Origin: Intestinibacter bartlettii
GTDB taxonomy: Bacteria > Bacillota > Clostridia > Peptostreptococcales > Peptostreptococcaceae
Length of the DNA: 64,000 nt
Direction: 5' to 3' (one strand)
Assembly (NCBI RefSeq): GCF_000154445.1
Contig: NZ_DS499566.1
The notes beneath the pieces are model-generated. The model had not been told where the DNA came from, ran no database searches, and was given only the letters and a program-made list of their open reading frames with translations. The translations under genes and the position numbers were made by a program. Positions 46,531-54,437 of the stretch are shown one piece after another (the first letter of the stretch is position 1; every line of letters begins with the position of its first letter).

Positions 46531-47688
46531 TTAGAATCCTTCTGCTGCGTCTGATGTTGGTGCGAATATTGATTCTACTTGTTTGTCACTTAAGTCAACG
46601 CCGAATACTTCTTTATAGTAATCTTTAACTTCTTTAGTTAAGTCGATGTCTTTGAATTTGTCTGGGTATGTAGTTTTAGCTAACCATAATAATGTCATTG
46701 GTGTATCTGCTCCTGGAGTGTAACTTCTGTACATACCTAAAGGCATTTTGTAGACTTTTTTGTCTTCTACTGCTTTTACTTTGCTCCAGTCGTTGCTTCC
46801 TATTGTGTTGTTGTATAAGTCTTTTGGTTGAGCTTGTGTAAAGTTAGTCATAAATATTATGTCTGGGTTATATTTATAAATTTGTTCCATGTTAACTGGT
46901 ACTGCGTTATCTTTTTCTATATCGTCAGCTACGTTTTTAGCTCCTATAGCTTTTGCCCACCAGCTACCGAAGAATGAGTTACCTGATGTTGCTATTGAAG
47001 TTTCATCGTATTTGAATAAGAAAAATACGTTAGCTCTTTCGTCATCTGGTATATCTTTTACTCTATCTTGAACCATTTTATAAACTTCTTCACTGTGTTT
47101 TTTAACTACGTCTGCTTTAGCATCTTCTGGGAAGATTTGGCTTAGTAAGTCAATCCAGTTGTTTAATGTTTCTATTGTGTTGTATTCCCATTTGTTAACT
47201 GATATTGCTACTGCGTTAAATCCAGCTTCTCTTAGTTTGTCACCCATTTCTGGATTTGATGCACCGTAGAACACTACATCTGGTTTAAGTTTTAATAATT
47301 CTTCTGTATTTACTTCACTATCTTTTATAAATCCTGTATCTGCTTTTAATATTTCTGGGTATAATTCACCTAAAAGACCGTTTTTAGCAGCTGTCATACT
47401 TGGTTCTGACATACCTACTATTTTGTCACCAGAATTAAAGAATACTGTTAAAACTGATGGAAGTGGTAATATGTCACAAACTGCTATACGTTTTATATCT
47501 TTTGGAAGTGTTACTTCATTTCCTGCTTGGTCAGTTATAGTTATAGTATCGCTTGATGATGAAGCTTGACTTGATGATGCATTTGCTTTTGAGCTGCTTG
47601 AAGAGCTTGAAGATGATGAGCAACCTCCAAACACTGGTACCATAGCTGCTATTAGTATGGCACATATAATTTTTTTGAATTTTTTCAT
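46531..47688 (-). CDS. Lipoprotein substrate-binding protein of the operon's ABC transporter (BtuF/FecB type)
   Basis: A type II signal peptide ends in a lipobox (VFGGC, Cys23), followed by a Ser-rich linker of about 25 residues. The binding fold is class III: TITDQAGNEVTLPKDIKRIA, then LPSVLTVFF, NTEELLKLKPDVVF and a C-terminal lobe with KYNPDIIFM. Relatives bind ferric chelates, heme, cobalamin or other metal chelates. It is the last gene of the operon, 17 bases after the component 1 gene. A single binding protein with one FecCD permease gives a complete importer. Confidence 0.88.
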   Translation of the reverse strand: MKKFKKIICAILIAAMVPVFGGCSSSSSSSSSSKANASSSQASSSSDTITITDQAGNEVTLPKDIKRIAVCDILPLPSVLTVFFNSGDKIVGMSEPSMTAAKNGLLGELYPEILKADTGFIKDSEVNTEELLKLKPDVVFYGASNPEMGDKLREAGFNAVAISVNKWEYNTIETLNNWIDLLSQIFPEDAKADVVKKHSEEVYKMVQDRVKDIPDDERANVFFLFKYDETSIATSGNSFFGSWWAKAIGAKNVADDIEKDNAVPVNMEQIYKYNPDIIFMTNFTQAQPKDLYNNTIGSNDWSKVKAVEDKKVYKMPLGMYRSYTPGADTPMTLLWLAKTTYPDKFKDIDLTKEVKDYYKEVFGVDLSDKQVESIFAPTSDAAEGF

Positions 47689-47705
47689 TTCTAAATTCCC
47701 CTTTC

Positions 47706-48896
47706 CTATAAAGATTTATTTATTATATTTGGTATTTCATCTCTATAAATTCGCCCAGAAAAAGCTTCGTGTGGCAAAGATATAAAGTTAGAATCAAGTG
47801 GACAAATAGGTCTAAATAGAGGATCTGCTATTATAGTTTTTGAATTTTTTAGACATTTTTCTATATCATCCTCAAACATAGCTATTTTATCTCCTTCTAA
47901 AAGAAGTTTTTCATCAGTTTCTAGTGATGAAATTACATTTACAGTTTTGTTTTTTTCTTTTGAAATAGCATAAGCCAATGACTCTGACATTATGCTTTCC
48001 CCTACTATTGTAATTTCTGCATCTTTGTCTATTTTTCTATTATCATAAGAAACTTTATTTTCTTTTGTAGATTTCACTTCTTTTAAATCTTCTATCACTT
48101 TATTTGCAAATTCTTTTCCAAATGGTGTTCCAACTACATATGGAATGTTTAAATTTTCATACATATATTTTGCAGCACCCATTCCAGAATAAGACACAAC
48201 TAAGTTTACATCTGCATCTCCTGCATTTTTTATATATTCTAAACTACTTCCCATAGCCCATGTACTTATTACTTCAAAGTTGTTTTCTTTTAGTAAGTCT
48301 ACCATTGCTTCTACGCTTTTATTTATTGAAAAATCAAGAGGTGTAGCACCTAGTATATTTACTTTTATGATAGTATTTTTTACTTCCCTGCTCTCTTTAT
48401 CTATACTCTCCTTCTTCTCTCCCCTACTCTCTTTATCGTTTCTCTTTAGAAACCTTTTAGCTAGAGCTTCAAATGCCTTATATGCACCAGATACATATGA
48501 ATGCATACCTGTTGTATCAAAACCAAAGGTTGGGATATTTGTTTCTTTTTCAATTATATTTGCAATCGCCTTAAAGTCTGTCCCTATCATTGTAGGTATT
48601 GGCGTACCCGCCATGGCGATAAAATTTGGGCTTAGTTCTTTTGCAGTGTAGACTATATCATCTATAAATTTTTGATCATCCCCCATTATCGCCTCCATTT
48701 CAGATAATCCTGAAATATAGACCATGCTATCAAAATCATACCATCTAGGTTCATCGTGTGTGTTATATGTTGAATTGCATCCAGATGCGTCGTGCATTAC
48801 GCAAAGGCCACCTAACTCGTATAATGCTGAACATACGCCAAATGCGTCTGCTGAATAAATCGATATTCTACTTGCAATTTGTTTCATAATTTTCAC
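47706..48896 (-). CDS. Nitrogenase component 1-like subunit, NifK/NifN-type position
   Basis: A 396-residue member of the nitrogenase component 1 / oxidoreductase family. It opens with the SIYSADAFGVCSALYELGG segment, then Cys22, Cys32 and Cys40 (HDASGC). The middle Rossmann-like domain has VNILGATPLDF. Where NifK has its third P-cluster Cys, this protein appears to read AGTPIPTMIGTD with no Cys, so the metal cluster is probably smaller and asymmetrically ligated (inference). A charged low-complexity insert sits near residues 150-170. It overlaps the preceding gene by 29 bases, implying coupled synthesis of a heterotetramer. Confidence 0.82.
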   Translation of the reverse strand: MKIMKQIASRISIYSADAFGVCSALYELGGLCVMHDASGCNSTYNTHDEPRWYDFDSMVYISGLSEMEAIMGDDQKFIDDIVYTAKELSPNFIAMAGTPIPTMIGTDFKAIANIIEKETNIPTFGFDTTGMHSYVSGAYKAFEALAKRFLKRNDKESRGEKKESIDKESREVKNTIIKVNILGATPLDFSINKSVEAMVDLLKENNFEVISTWAMGSSLEYIKNAGDADVNLVVSYSGMGAAKYMYENLNIPYVVGTPFGKEFANKVIEDLKEVKSTKENKVSYDNRKIDKDAEITIVGESIMSESLAYAISKEKNKTVNVISSLETDEKLLLEGDKIAMFEDDIEKCLKNSKTIIADPLFRPICPLDSNFISLPHEAFSGRIYRDEIPNIINKSL

Positions 48897-50214
48897 ACCC
48901 CAATCCCTTAAATTGTATTAATTTCTTCATGTCTTTTTCATTTAAAAATGCATCTATCATAAGATCGCATAATTTTATGATTCCACTAAATCCATACATT
49001 CCGCCACCTTCGATGATATTTACAAAGTTATTTGAACCTGTGAAATACGCCGCTTTTTGGCCTAATGCTAATAGCTTTTCATCTCTTTTGCGATTTACAA
49101 AACGCATTTTTACATGTACTGTTGCGTATATCTTTAAATTTGGATAATTTTCTTGAATCCATTTAAAATCTTCCTCTTCCTCACCTGCAAAACAATCTTC
49201 GTAAATAGCAACAACATTAAATCCATTTTCCAAAAGAAGTCTTGCAAGACTCGCAGGTCTTAATGTAAGCGTATAATCGATTTCTATAGGAGTATCTCCT
49301 ATAACCTGTTTTGCTTTTTTTAGAGCATCTAAAGCTTGTTGTTTATTTGAACTAAAATCTATTTTTTCTATTCCTAAGTTTTCACAAAGTGTATCTAGAG
49401 TTTTTTCGATTTCATCAAATCCATAACTTAGTGGCAAGTAAAGATGTTTTTGTCCTAATTTTTTTTCTAAATATCTTCCAGCCTCTATTGCTGCTGGATT
49501 GTAAGTTATATTTAAAAATGCTTTGCCCATTTCTTTATACTCGTCATAAGTTTTTGTTCTTGGAACTTCTCTAAGAGTAAATCCATTTTCTTTTATTATC
49601 TTTACAAGTTCAGAATCATCATCTGTTTTTAAGTTGTTTCCAATTATATTAACACTTTTTAAATCTAAATCTTGTTTATCCAGTAAGCTATATAATTGTC
49701 TTCTCATAAGCTGATCTGGTGTAAGTCCGCTTTTTCTCATAATCGGATTCATATAGCAATCTGTAAATTCGACATTTGGGTATTTTTCTCTAAGTCTTTT
49801 ATATACTAAATTTAAGTCACATCCTATAAAATGATGGATACAGCTTGTATATACAAGAATTGCTCTTGGAGTATATGGAAGTTTTTCTAAAATATCTCCT
49901 ATACCTTCGACTATTAAATCCTCTGTATCACCTTCTAATATATTGTTTTCTCTTACTATGATATTTGAAAATCTATCTATCGCATTCATTTCAGCAGCTG
50001 TTAAAACTACACCGCGAAGGCAACTTTGTGCACATACATATACTTCATGTGCCTGTGGAATTAACATACCTGTATGTACTATATTCCAAGGCCCCCTTGC
50101 AGAACATGAAAACTCAAGTTTTGAATCAAAAGGAGATGGAAATTTTGCATCTTTTGCTAAAACACAAGCATCTTTTAAGTCTTTTAAATTTTGCTTTTCA
50201 ACTCTTTTTAGCAT
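48868..50214 (-). CDS. Nitrogenase component 1-like subunit, NifD/NifE-type position
   Basis: A 448-residue component 1 homologue. Cys37 (EFSCSARGPW), Cys61/Cys65 (VCAQSC) and Cys125 (YTSCIHHFIGCD) have spacing like the P-cluster ligands of NifD, so an iron-sulfur cluster at the subunit interface is likely. The central signature YNPAAIEAGRYLEKKLG matches the family. FeMo-cofactor ligands of true NifD could not be identified. It overlaps the NifH-like gene by seven bases. It is neither ChlN/BchN nor a standard NifD by length and motifs. Confidence 0.85.
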   Translation of the reverse strand: MLKRVEKQNLKDLKDACVLAKDAKFPSPFDSKLEFSCSARGPWNIVHTGMLIPQAHEVYVCAQSCLRGVVLTAAEMNAIDRFSNIIVRENNILEGDTEDLIVEGIGDILEKLPYTPRAILVYTSCIHHFIGCDLNLVYKRLREKYPNVEFTDCYMNPIMRKSGLTPDQLMRRQLYSLLDKQDLDLKSVNIIGNNLKTDDDSELVKIIKENGFTLREVPRTKTYDEYKEMGKAFLNITYNPAAIEAGRYLEKKLGQKHLYLPLSYGFDEIEKTLDTLCENLGIEKIDFSSNKQQALDALKKAKQVIGDTPIEIDYTLTLRPASLARLLLENGFNVVAIYEDCFAGEEEEDFKWIQENYPNLKIYATVHVKMRFVNRKRDEKLLALGQKAAYFTGSNNFVNIIEGGGMYGFSGIIKLCDLMIDAFLNEKDMKKLIQFKGLGCENYETNCK

Positions 50215-51062
50215 TTAGCTTCCTCCTTTTTAGTATCATTTGATTCATCCTTATTGTCTGATTTTACTTTTTTATTATTTAATTTTTCTAAATTTCCTTC
50301 TGATACCTTATAACCACATGCTTTTAATAAATTATCTGCAAGAACTTCATATTCTTTTGCCATAAGACTTTCAGGAAATGCTTCTAATACTGTTTTTTTA
50401 TCTTCTTCTGCTACAACTACAATTTCATCTCTATCTAACATTCCAACTAATTTTGAGTCTATATTTTCTATAAATTCATTTACTTTTTCTTCTTCATTTT
50501 TAACATTTCTCTTATTTAAAATAACGCCACCTAAGCTTGCATATCCTCTATCTTTAAAATTATCGATTGCTGTCGCAATATTTGCCGCAGCATGTATAGC
50601 CATATATTCGCCTGATGTTATTATAAATATTTTGTCAGCATATCCTGCTCTCATAGGCATTGAAAATCCGCCACATACCACATCACCAAGGACATCATAG
50701 AAAACTACATCTGGTTTGTATGTTTCATAGGCTCCCTTTTGTTCAAGTTTTTCAAGGGCTGCTATTATTCCCCTTCCTGCACATCCCATTCCAGGTGTTG
50801 GGCCTCCGGCCTCAACACATAATATCCCTTTATAACCTTCAACAACCATCTCATCTAACTTAAAATCATCTTTTCTCTCCCTGACCAAATCCAAAACTGT
50901 ATTTATCTCACTCCCATCATGCAAGTTAGTTGTCGAATCCGCCTTTGGGTCACACCCAATTTGCATAACTTTAAGTCCTTTATTTGCAAGTGCTACTGAC
51001 AAGTTTGAAATTGTAGTAGATTTTCCAATTCCACCCTTGCCATAAACTGCTATCTTTATCAT
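50208..51062 (-). CDS. NifH-like ATP-dependent iron protein (reductase component)
   Basis: Electron-donor ATPase of the nitrogenase-like enzyme. P-loop YGKGGIGKST (residues 7-16), switch I region CDPKADST (37-44), and the two [4Fe-4S] ligands Cys94 (GMGCAGRG) and Cys130 (DVVCGGF). Arg97 corresponds to the regulatory ADP-ribosylated Arg of NifH. The switch II stretch reads FYDVLGDVVCGG. Residues beyond about 255 form a Lys/Asp/Glu-rich tail not seen in NifH. It lies 18 bases after the ABC ATPase gene in the same operon. Confidence 0.93.
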   Translation of the reverse strand: MIKIAVYGKGGIGKSTTISNLSVALANKGLKVMQIGCDPKADSTTNLHDGSEINTVLDLVRERKDDFKLDEMVVEGYKGILCVEAGGPTPGMGCAGRGIIAALEKLEQKGAYETYKPDVVFYDVLGDVVCGGFSMPMRAGYADKIFIITSGEYMAIHAAANIATAIDNFKDRGYASLGGVILNKRNVKNEEEKVNEFIENIDSKLVGMLDRDEIVVVAEEDKKTVLEAFPESLMAKEYEVLADNLLKACGYKVSEGNLEKLNNKKVKSDNKDESNDTKKEEAKC

Positions 51063-51080
51063 AATTAACTCCCCCTTAAG

Positions 51081-52175
51081 CTAAAATTTAACTTGAGAAT
51101 ATATAGCCTTGACGCTCACTCCAGATAAAAATCCAAGCTGTGATACTAATGTCTGTATCACATATTCCGGAGCATCCAAGGTAACATTTATAATCGATAT
51201 TCCCCTGTCTTCATAAGGCATTCCCATTCTGCCTATTATGTATTTTTTATTTTTTCCAAGCAATTTGTTTATCTTCTCCGACACATCTGAGTGATCAGTT
51301 ATGATAGATACTACTGCAACCTTTCTCTCTGTAGAAAGTTCATCTTTTGATAAAAGTGCATTTATATCGCTAGTTTGAGTTATTTCAAGCGGTATAACGT
51401 CTTTTAAAATATTGCTTGGTGTTTCTATCTCTCCTATTACAGCCTTTACACCAAAGGCTTTTTCTATATTTTTTTCTGTTATTACTTCTCTTGTTTCGCC
51501 GAATAAATACTCCCCACTTTTGCTAAGCAAAAATGCCTTATTCGCTCTTTGAAGTGCATGTGTTGGATAATGCGTATTGAAAATACAGCTTATATCCTTA
51601 TTTGTAAGTTTTGTCATTGTATCTAATATAAGAAGTTGATTTTTAAAATCTAGGTTTGATTCTGGTTCATCAAGTATCAAAATCTTCGGTTCTGATACTA
51701 ACGCCTTTGCAATTAACACCATTTGAAGTTCCCCACCACTTATTTGCGAGCATTTTTTATGCGCATATCTAGTTAAATTCATCTCTTCCATAACTTTATG
51801 TACGATTTCTAAATCCTCTTCTTTTGGAAGTGACAACATGCTAAAATGACTGCTTCTTCCAAGCAACACCATTTCCTCAACTGTATAAGCTGCCACTGTA
51901 GATTTTGCTTGTGGAACATATGCAATATTGTTCCAAAGTTTTTTATTAGGTATATTTCTTATATTTTCGCCATCTAATGTGCTTTTGCCACTACTCCATT
52001 TTAAAAACCCCATTATACACCTAAGTAGAGTCGTCTTTCCTGCACCATTTGGTCCAAGTATCGCCAACAAATCCCCAGGCTCAACAGAAAAATTAATATC
52101 TTCTAATAACAATTTATCTTTAGAATTTTTATATGAAAAACATCCATTTTCAACTGAAAGTATCATAGTTGCCAA
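51081..52175 (-). CDS. FecE/BtuD-type ABC ATPase fused to a TM1266-type ACT-like domain
   Basis: Residues 1-~250 form the ATPase: Walker A GPNGAGKT, signature ISGGE, Walker B ILILDEPESNLD, H-loop FNTHYP. Residues about 283-364 match the small 'iron-only hydrogenase system regulator' (TM1266) fold: VVSIITDHSDVSEKINKLL, YIIGRMGMPYEDRGISII and LSGVSVKAIYS. TM1266 proteins are normally free-standing, so the fusion is unusual and could sense a metal or ligand to gate transport. It overlaps the permease gene by 13 bases. Confidence 0.88.
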   Translation of the reverse strand: MATMILSVENGCFSYKNSKDKLLLEDINFSVEPGDLLAILGPNGAGKTTLLRCIMGFLKWSSGKSTLDGENIRNIPNKKLWNNIAYVPQAKSTVAAYTVEEMVLLGRSSHFSMLSLPKEEDLEIVHKVMEEMNLTRYAHKKCSQISGGELQMVLIAKALVSEPKILILDEPESNLDFKNQLLILDTMTKLTNKDISCIFNTHYPTHALQRANKAFLLSKSGEYLFGETREVITEKNIEKAFGVKAVIGEIETPSNILKDVIPLEITQTSDINALLSKDELSTERKVAVVSIITDHSDVSEKINKLLGKNKKYIIGRMGMPYEDRGISIINVTLDAPEYVIQTLVSQLGFLSGVSVKAIYSQVKF

Positions 52176-53188
52176 CCTCCACTTCTTCTCATAAGTGTTA
52201 TAAAAAACGGTGCCCCGACTATTGCTGTAAGTATTGAAATTGGAATTTCAGTTGCGACAAGACTTCTCGCAATTGTGTCAACTATAACCATAAACACAGC
52301 CCCAATACTTATCGATGCTGGTATTAGTGATAAATGGTTGTTGCCAAATTTCATCCTACACATATGAGGTATAATTAAACCTACCCATCCGACTTGTCCA
52401 CACATAGAAACGCATGAACCTGTCATCATAGTTGCTGCGATTATTGTTATTGTTCTAAGAAGTTTTATATTAGTCCCCGATGATTTTGCTTCATCTTCTG
52501 ATAACATAAGGATATTTAATCTCCAACGAAGTAAATATAAAATGAATATTCCGACTATTATAAATGGTGCACCTAGCATTAAAGTTTTGTAACTTGCTGA
52601 TGATAAACTTCCCATAAGCCAATAAGTTATAGCTGGAAGTTGTGATTCAGAATCTGCAACAAATTTTGTAAATGATACAAGAGCTGAAAATAAAGATCCA
52701 ATCATAATACCTGCTAGCACTATGGTATTTATACTGTGTCCCTTTCCAGTTCCAGATAAATACGTAAGGCTGACTGCTATTATTCCAAATAAAAGTGCGC
52801 TAAATTGTATTCCAATTAAGCTAAATCCCATTAAAATTCCAAGCGCTGCCCCAAAACTAGTTCCACTAGCTACTCCTAGTGTATCTGGTGTTGCAAGCGG
52901 GTTTGAAAAAAGACTTTGAAATGCGCATCCAGCAACAGATAATCCAGCCCCAACTAAAAGTGCAAGTATTATTCTTGGAAATCTAATTGTCCAAAGCACG
53001 ATTTCATTTTGGGGATTTACACTGTAGTCATATCCAAACTTCTCAAAAGTCGATTTTAAAACTTCTACAGGTGAGATTACCATTCTACCTATCCCCATTG
53101 CCAAGATTACTACTAAAATAGGAAGTATTATTAAGACAATTCTTTGAAACCATGTCAAACTCCCAACTACTTTAAATTTTTTCTTCAT
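52163..53188 (-). CDS. FecCD/BtuC-type ABC permease
   Basis: The start at 53188 follows AGGGGGA. A longer frame reaching 53233 would begin inside the leader hairpin and is rejected. The 341-residue protein has about nine to ten helices and the family stretches LWTIRFPRIILALLVGAGL, NPLATPDTLGVASG and a C-terminal GWVGLIIPHMCR coupling segment. It imports iron- or cobalt-type chelates in characterised relatives. First gene of the operon, so import appears to be expressed with the reductase. Confidence 0.9.
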   Translation of the reverse strand: MKKKFKVVGSLTWFQRIVLIILPILVVILAMGIGRMVISPVEVLKSTFEKFGYDYSVNPQNEIVLWTIRFPRIILALLVGAGLSVAGCAFQSLFSNPLATPDTLGVASGTSFGAALGILMGFSLIGIQFSALLFGIIAVSLTYLSGTGKGHSINTIVLAGIMIGSLFSALVSFTKFVADSESQLPAITYWLMGSLSSASYKTLMLGAPFIIVGIFILYLLRWRLNILMLSEDEAKSSGTNIKLLRTITIIAATMMTGSCVSMCGQVGWVGLIIPHMCRMKFGNNHLSLIPASISIGAVFMVIVDTIARSLVATEIPISILTAIVGAPFFITLMRRSGGWQL

Positions 53189-53340
53189 ATTATAAAATCC
53201 CCCTAAAACAAAAAATAGCCATGCCAGTGGCACAGCTAAGTAATTTGCATCTACAAAATATCGCCTTCCACCTTAATATAAATTTTGGTGTCAGAAATTC
53301 CCCATATATTATAAAATATTTTAAACTATAATTATTCTTT
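53189..53340 (-). promoter_or_regulatory. Leader of the nitrogenase-like operon with terminator (attenuator)
   Basis: Between a candidate -10 (TATAAT near 53311-53316) and the permease start lies about 100 bases of leader. It ends in a hairpin at 53217-53237 (AGCTGTGCC/GGCATGGCT, three-base loop) with a TTTTTT tract right after it, a classical intrinsic terminator placed before the first gene. Upstream are CACC/GGTGG arms that could form a competing structure. No known riboswitch class was recognised. Confidence 0.6.
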
Positions 53341-53426
53341 TTTATAAGTCGATTTTCTATTATATAAACATTAAAACTTAAATATTAAATTGACTTTTAA
53401 ATTAGATATAATTATTAAGTATTTTA

Positions 53427-53447
53427 TTATCATTGTTATTCAATTTA
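53427..53447 (-). promoter_or_regulatory. Possible Fur-like site upstream of the nitrogenase-like operon
   Basis: A run containing ATGATAAT next to GAATAACA partly matches the Fur box; only half of it fits well. Position relative to the promoter is uncertain. Confidence 0.25.
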
Positions 53448-53539
53448 TTTTTTTAATTTTAAATTAGATCATCGTATATTGTATTTTATACAAGAAGTAT
53501 AGCACAGCACTTTTAAAATGTAAACTTTTGGAATAAATA

Positions 53540-53582
53540 AAAATAAGCCATAACAAATTTCACTTTATTATGACCTATTTCC
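53540..53582 (-). terminator. Terminator of the 34-residue ORF
   Basis: An imperfect AAATAGGTCATAA/TTATGGCTTATTT stem is followed by a T-rich tract on the minus strand. Confidence 0.6.
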
Positions 53583-53616
53583 CCAATATATATTATGTAT
53601 TAAAAAATACGATTAT

Positions 53617-53721
53617 TTAGTTTTCGATATCATCTAATAAATTATTTTCAGATAGATAAGACAAGAATGAAAGTCCTAACATTATCACTACTAATAAAGC
53701 TGTTATTAAGATAATTGCCAT
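53617..53721 (-). CDS. Small membrane protein, 34 residues
   Basis: An AAAGGAGGCGG site precedes the ATG at 53721. The protein has one strongly hydrophobic helix (ILITALLVVIMLGLSFL) and an acidic tail (ENNLLDDIEN). Strong initiation signals and a following terminator support it as a real gene. It is the only coding sequence between the nitrogenase-like operon and thrC. Function unknown; size resembles single-pass regulatory or stress peptides. Confidence 0.65.
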   Translation of the reverse strand: MAIILITALLVVIMLGLSFLSYLSENNLLDDIEN

Positions 53722-54032
53722 AGTTTCCGCCTCCTTTATATATAATAATGATATAATAAGTTTTTGAATCATTTATGAATTGCATAGCTTTGTATAAGTT
53801 TATACAATTTATAGTCCTTAATACCTTCTTTGATGTTTCTGAAATCCTTTTCTATATTCATATTATAATACTTTTTGCATCTTTACAAGTAAAAATTTTG
53901 TTAATATTTTCTTTCATTTTTCTTAAAAACTTTCAAAAAGTTTTTTGAAATAAAGTTTTTTTATTATTTTTCTCTTTACATCGTATTTTATCCACTATTT
54001 TACATGTAAAGTTTTCACATATTCAAATATTT
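53722..54032. other. AT-rich intergenic region upstream of the thr promoter
   Basis: No gene seen. It includes the promoter side of the 34-residue ORF and a 12-base palindrome TTTACATGTAAA near 54000. Confidence 0.4.
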
Positions 54033-54085
54033 TGTAAAGTCAAGAAAAAAACATTTATAATTTCCATTTTTTTCTTGACTTTACA
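54033..54085. promoter_or_regulatory. 19-bp perfect inverted repeat at the thr promoter
   Basis: Arms TGTAAAGTCAAGAAAAAAA (54033-54051) and its exact complement (54067-54085) are separated by 15 bases. The right arm includes the -35 hexamer. There is no T run at its end, so it is an operator candidate rather than a terminator. Confidence 0.6.
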
Positions 54086-54103
54086 GAATTAATATCTTAA
54101 AAT
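54075..54103 (+). promoter_or_regulatory. Promoter of the thrC-thrB operon
   Basis: -35 TTGACT (54075-54080), 17-base spacer and -10 TAAAAT (54098-54103), located just before the T-box leader. Confidence 0.75.
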
Positions 54104-54129
54104 TTAATACATAATAAATTTTAGTAAAA

Positions 54130-54382
54130 ATTCAAAAGCTATGATTAGGCGAGTAAATTTAGTTCGGTTACTAGAGATGGAAATTCGTGGGCTGAAAGAT
54201 TTCCTTAACTTGAGAAATTGAAAACTACCTAGGAGCTTCTATCTGAAGTTATCTTTATAGATTTTAGTAAGATTTGACGTTTTGCTTACGTTACAAGTTC
54301 AAGTGGATTTATTTTAAATCAATTTGGGTGGAACCGCGGGAATTATGCTCTCGTCCCTATTTTAGGGACGGGAGTTTTTTAA
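54130..54382 (+). ncRNA. T-box riboswitch leader, probably threonine-responsive
   Basis: The antiterminator carries the T-box core GGGTGGAACCGCGGG (54326-54340). The terminator follows: CTCTCGTCCCTA/TAGGGACGGGAG and six T (54348-54380). Stem I lies around 54140-54250. ACT and ACC (Thr) codons occur in GAAAACTACCTAGGAGC where a specifier loop is expected. With thrC directly downstream, uncharged tRNA-Thr is the likely signal: when charging falls, the antiterminator forms and the operon is read. Confidence 0.92.
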
Positions 54383-54437
54383 TTATACGAAATAATATTT
54401 AATTAAAATAAGTTTAAATAAGCACAGGGGGTAAAAG

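Noticed and set aside
46531..53188. Nitrogen-fixation (nif) cluster
   Set aside because: No nifB or cofactor assembly genes; component 1 proteins are short and lack recognisable FeMo-cofactor ligands and, in one subunit, a cluster Cys.
53189..53233. Longer start for the FecCD permease at 53233
   Set aside because: The extra codons would come from the leader terminator hairpin; the ATG at 53188 has a strong ribosome site.
53217..53245. Cobalamin riboswitch, because GCCACTG resembles the B12 box end
   Set aside because: Other conserved B12 elements are missing, and this string is part of the terminator stem.
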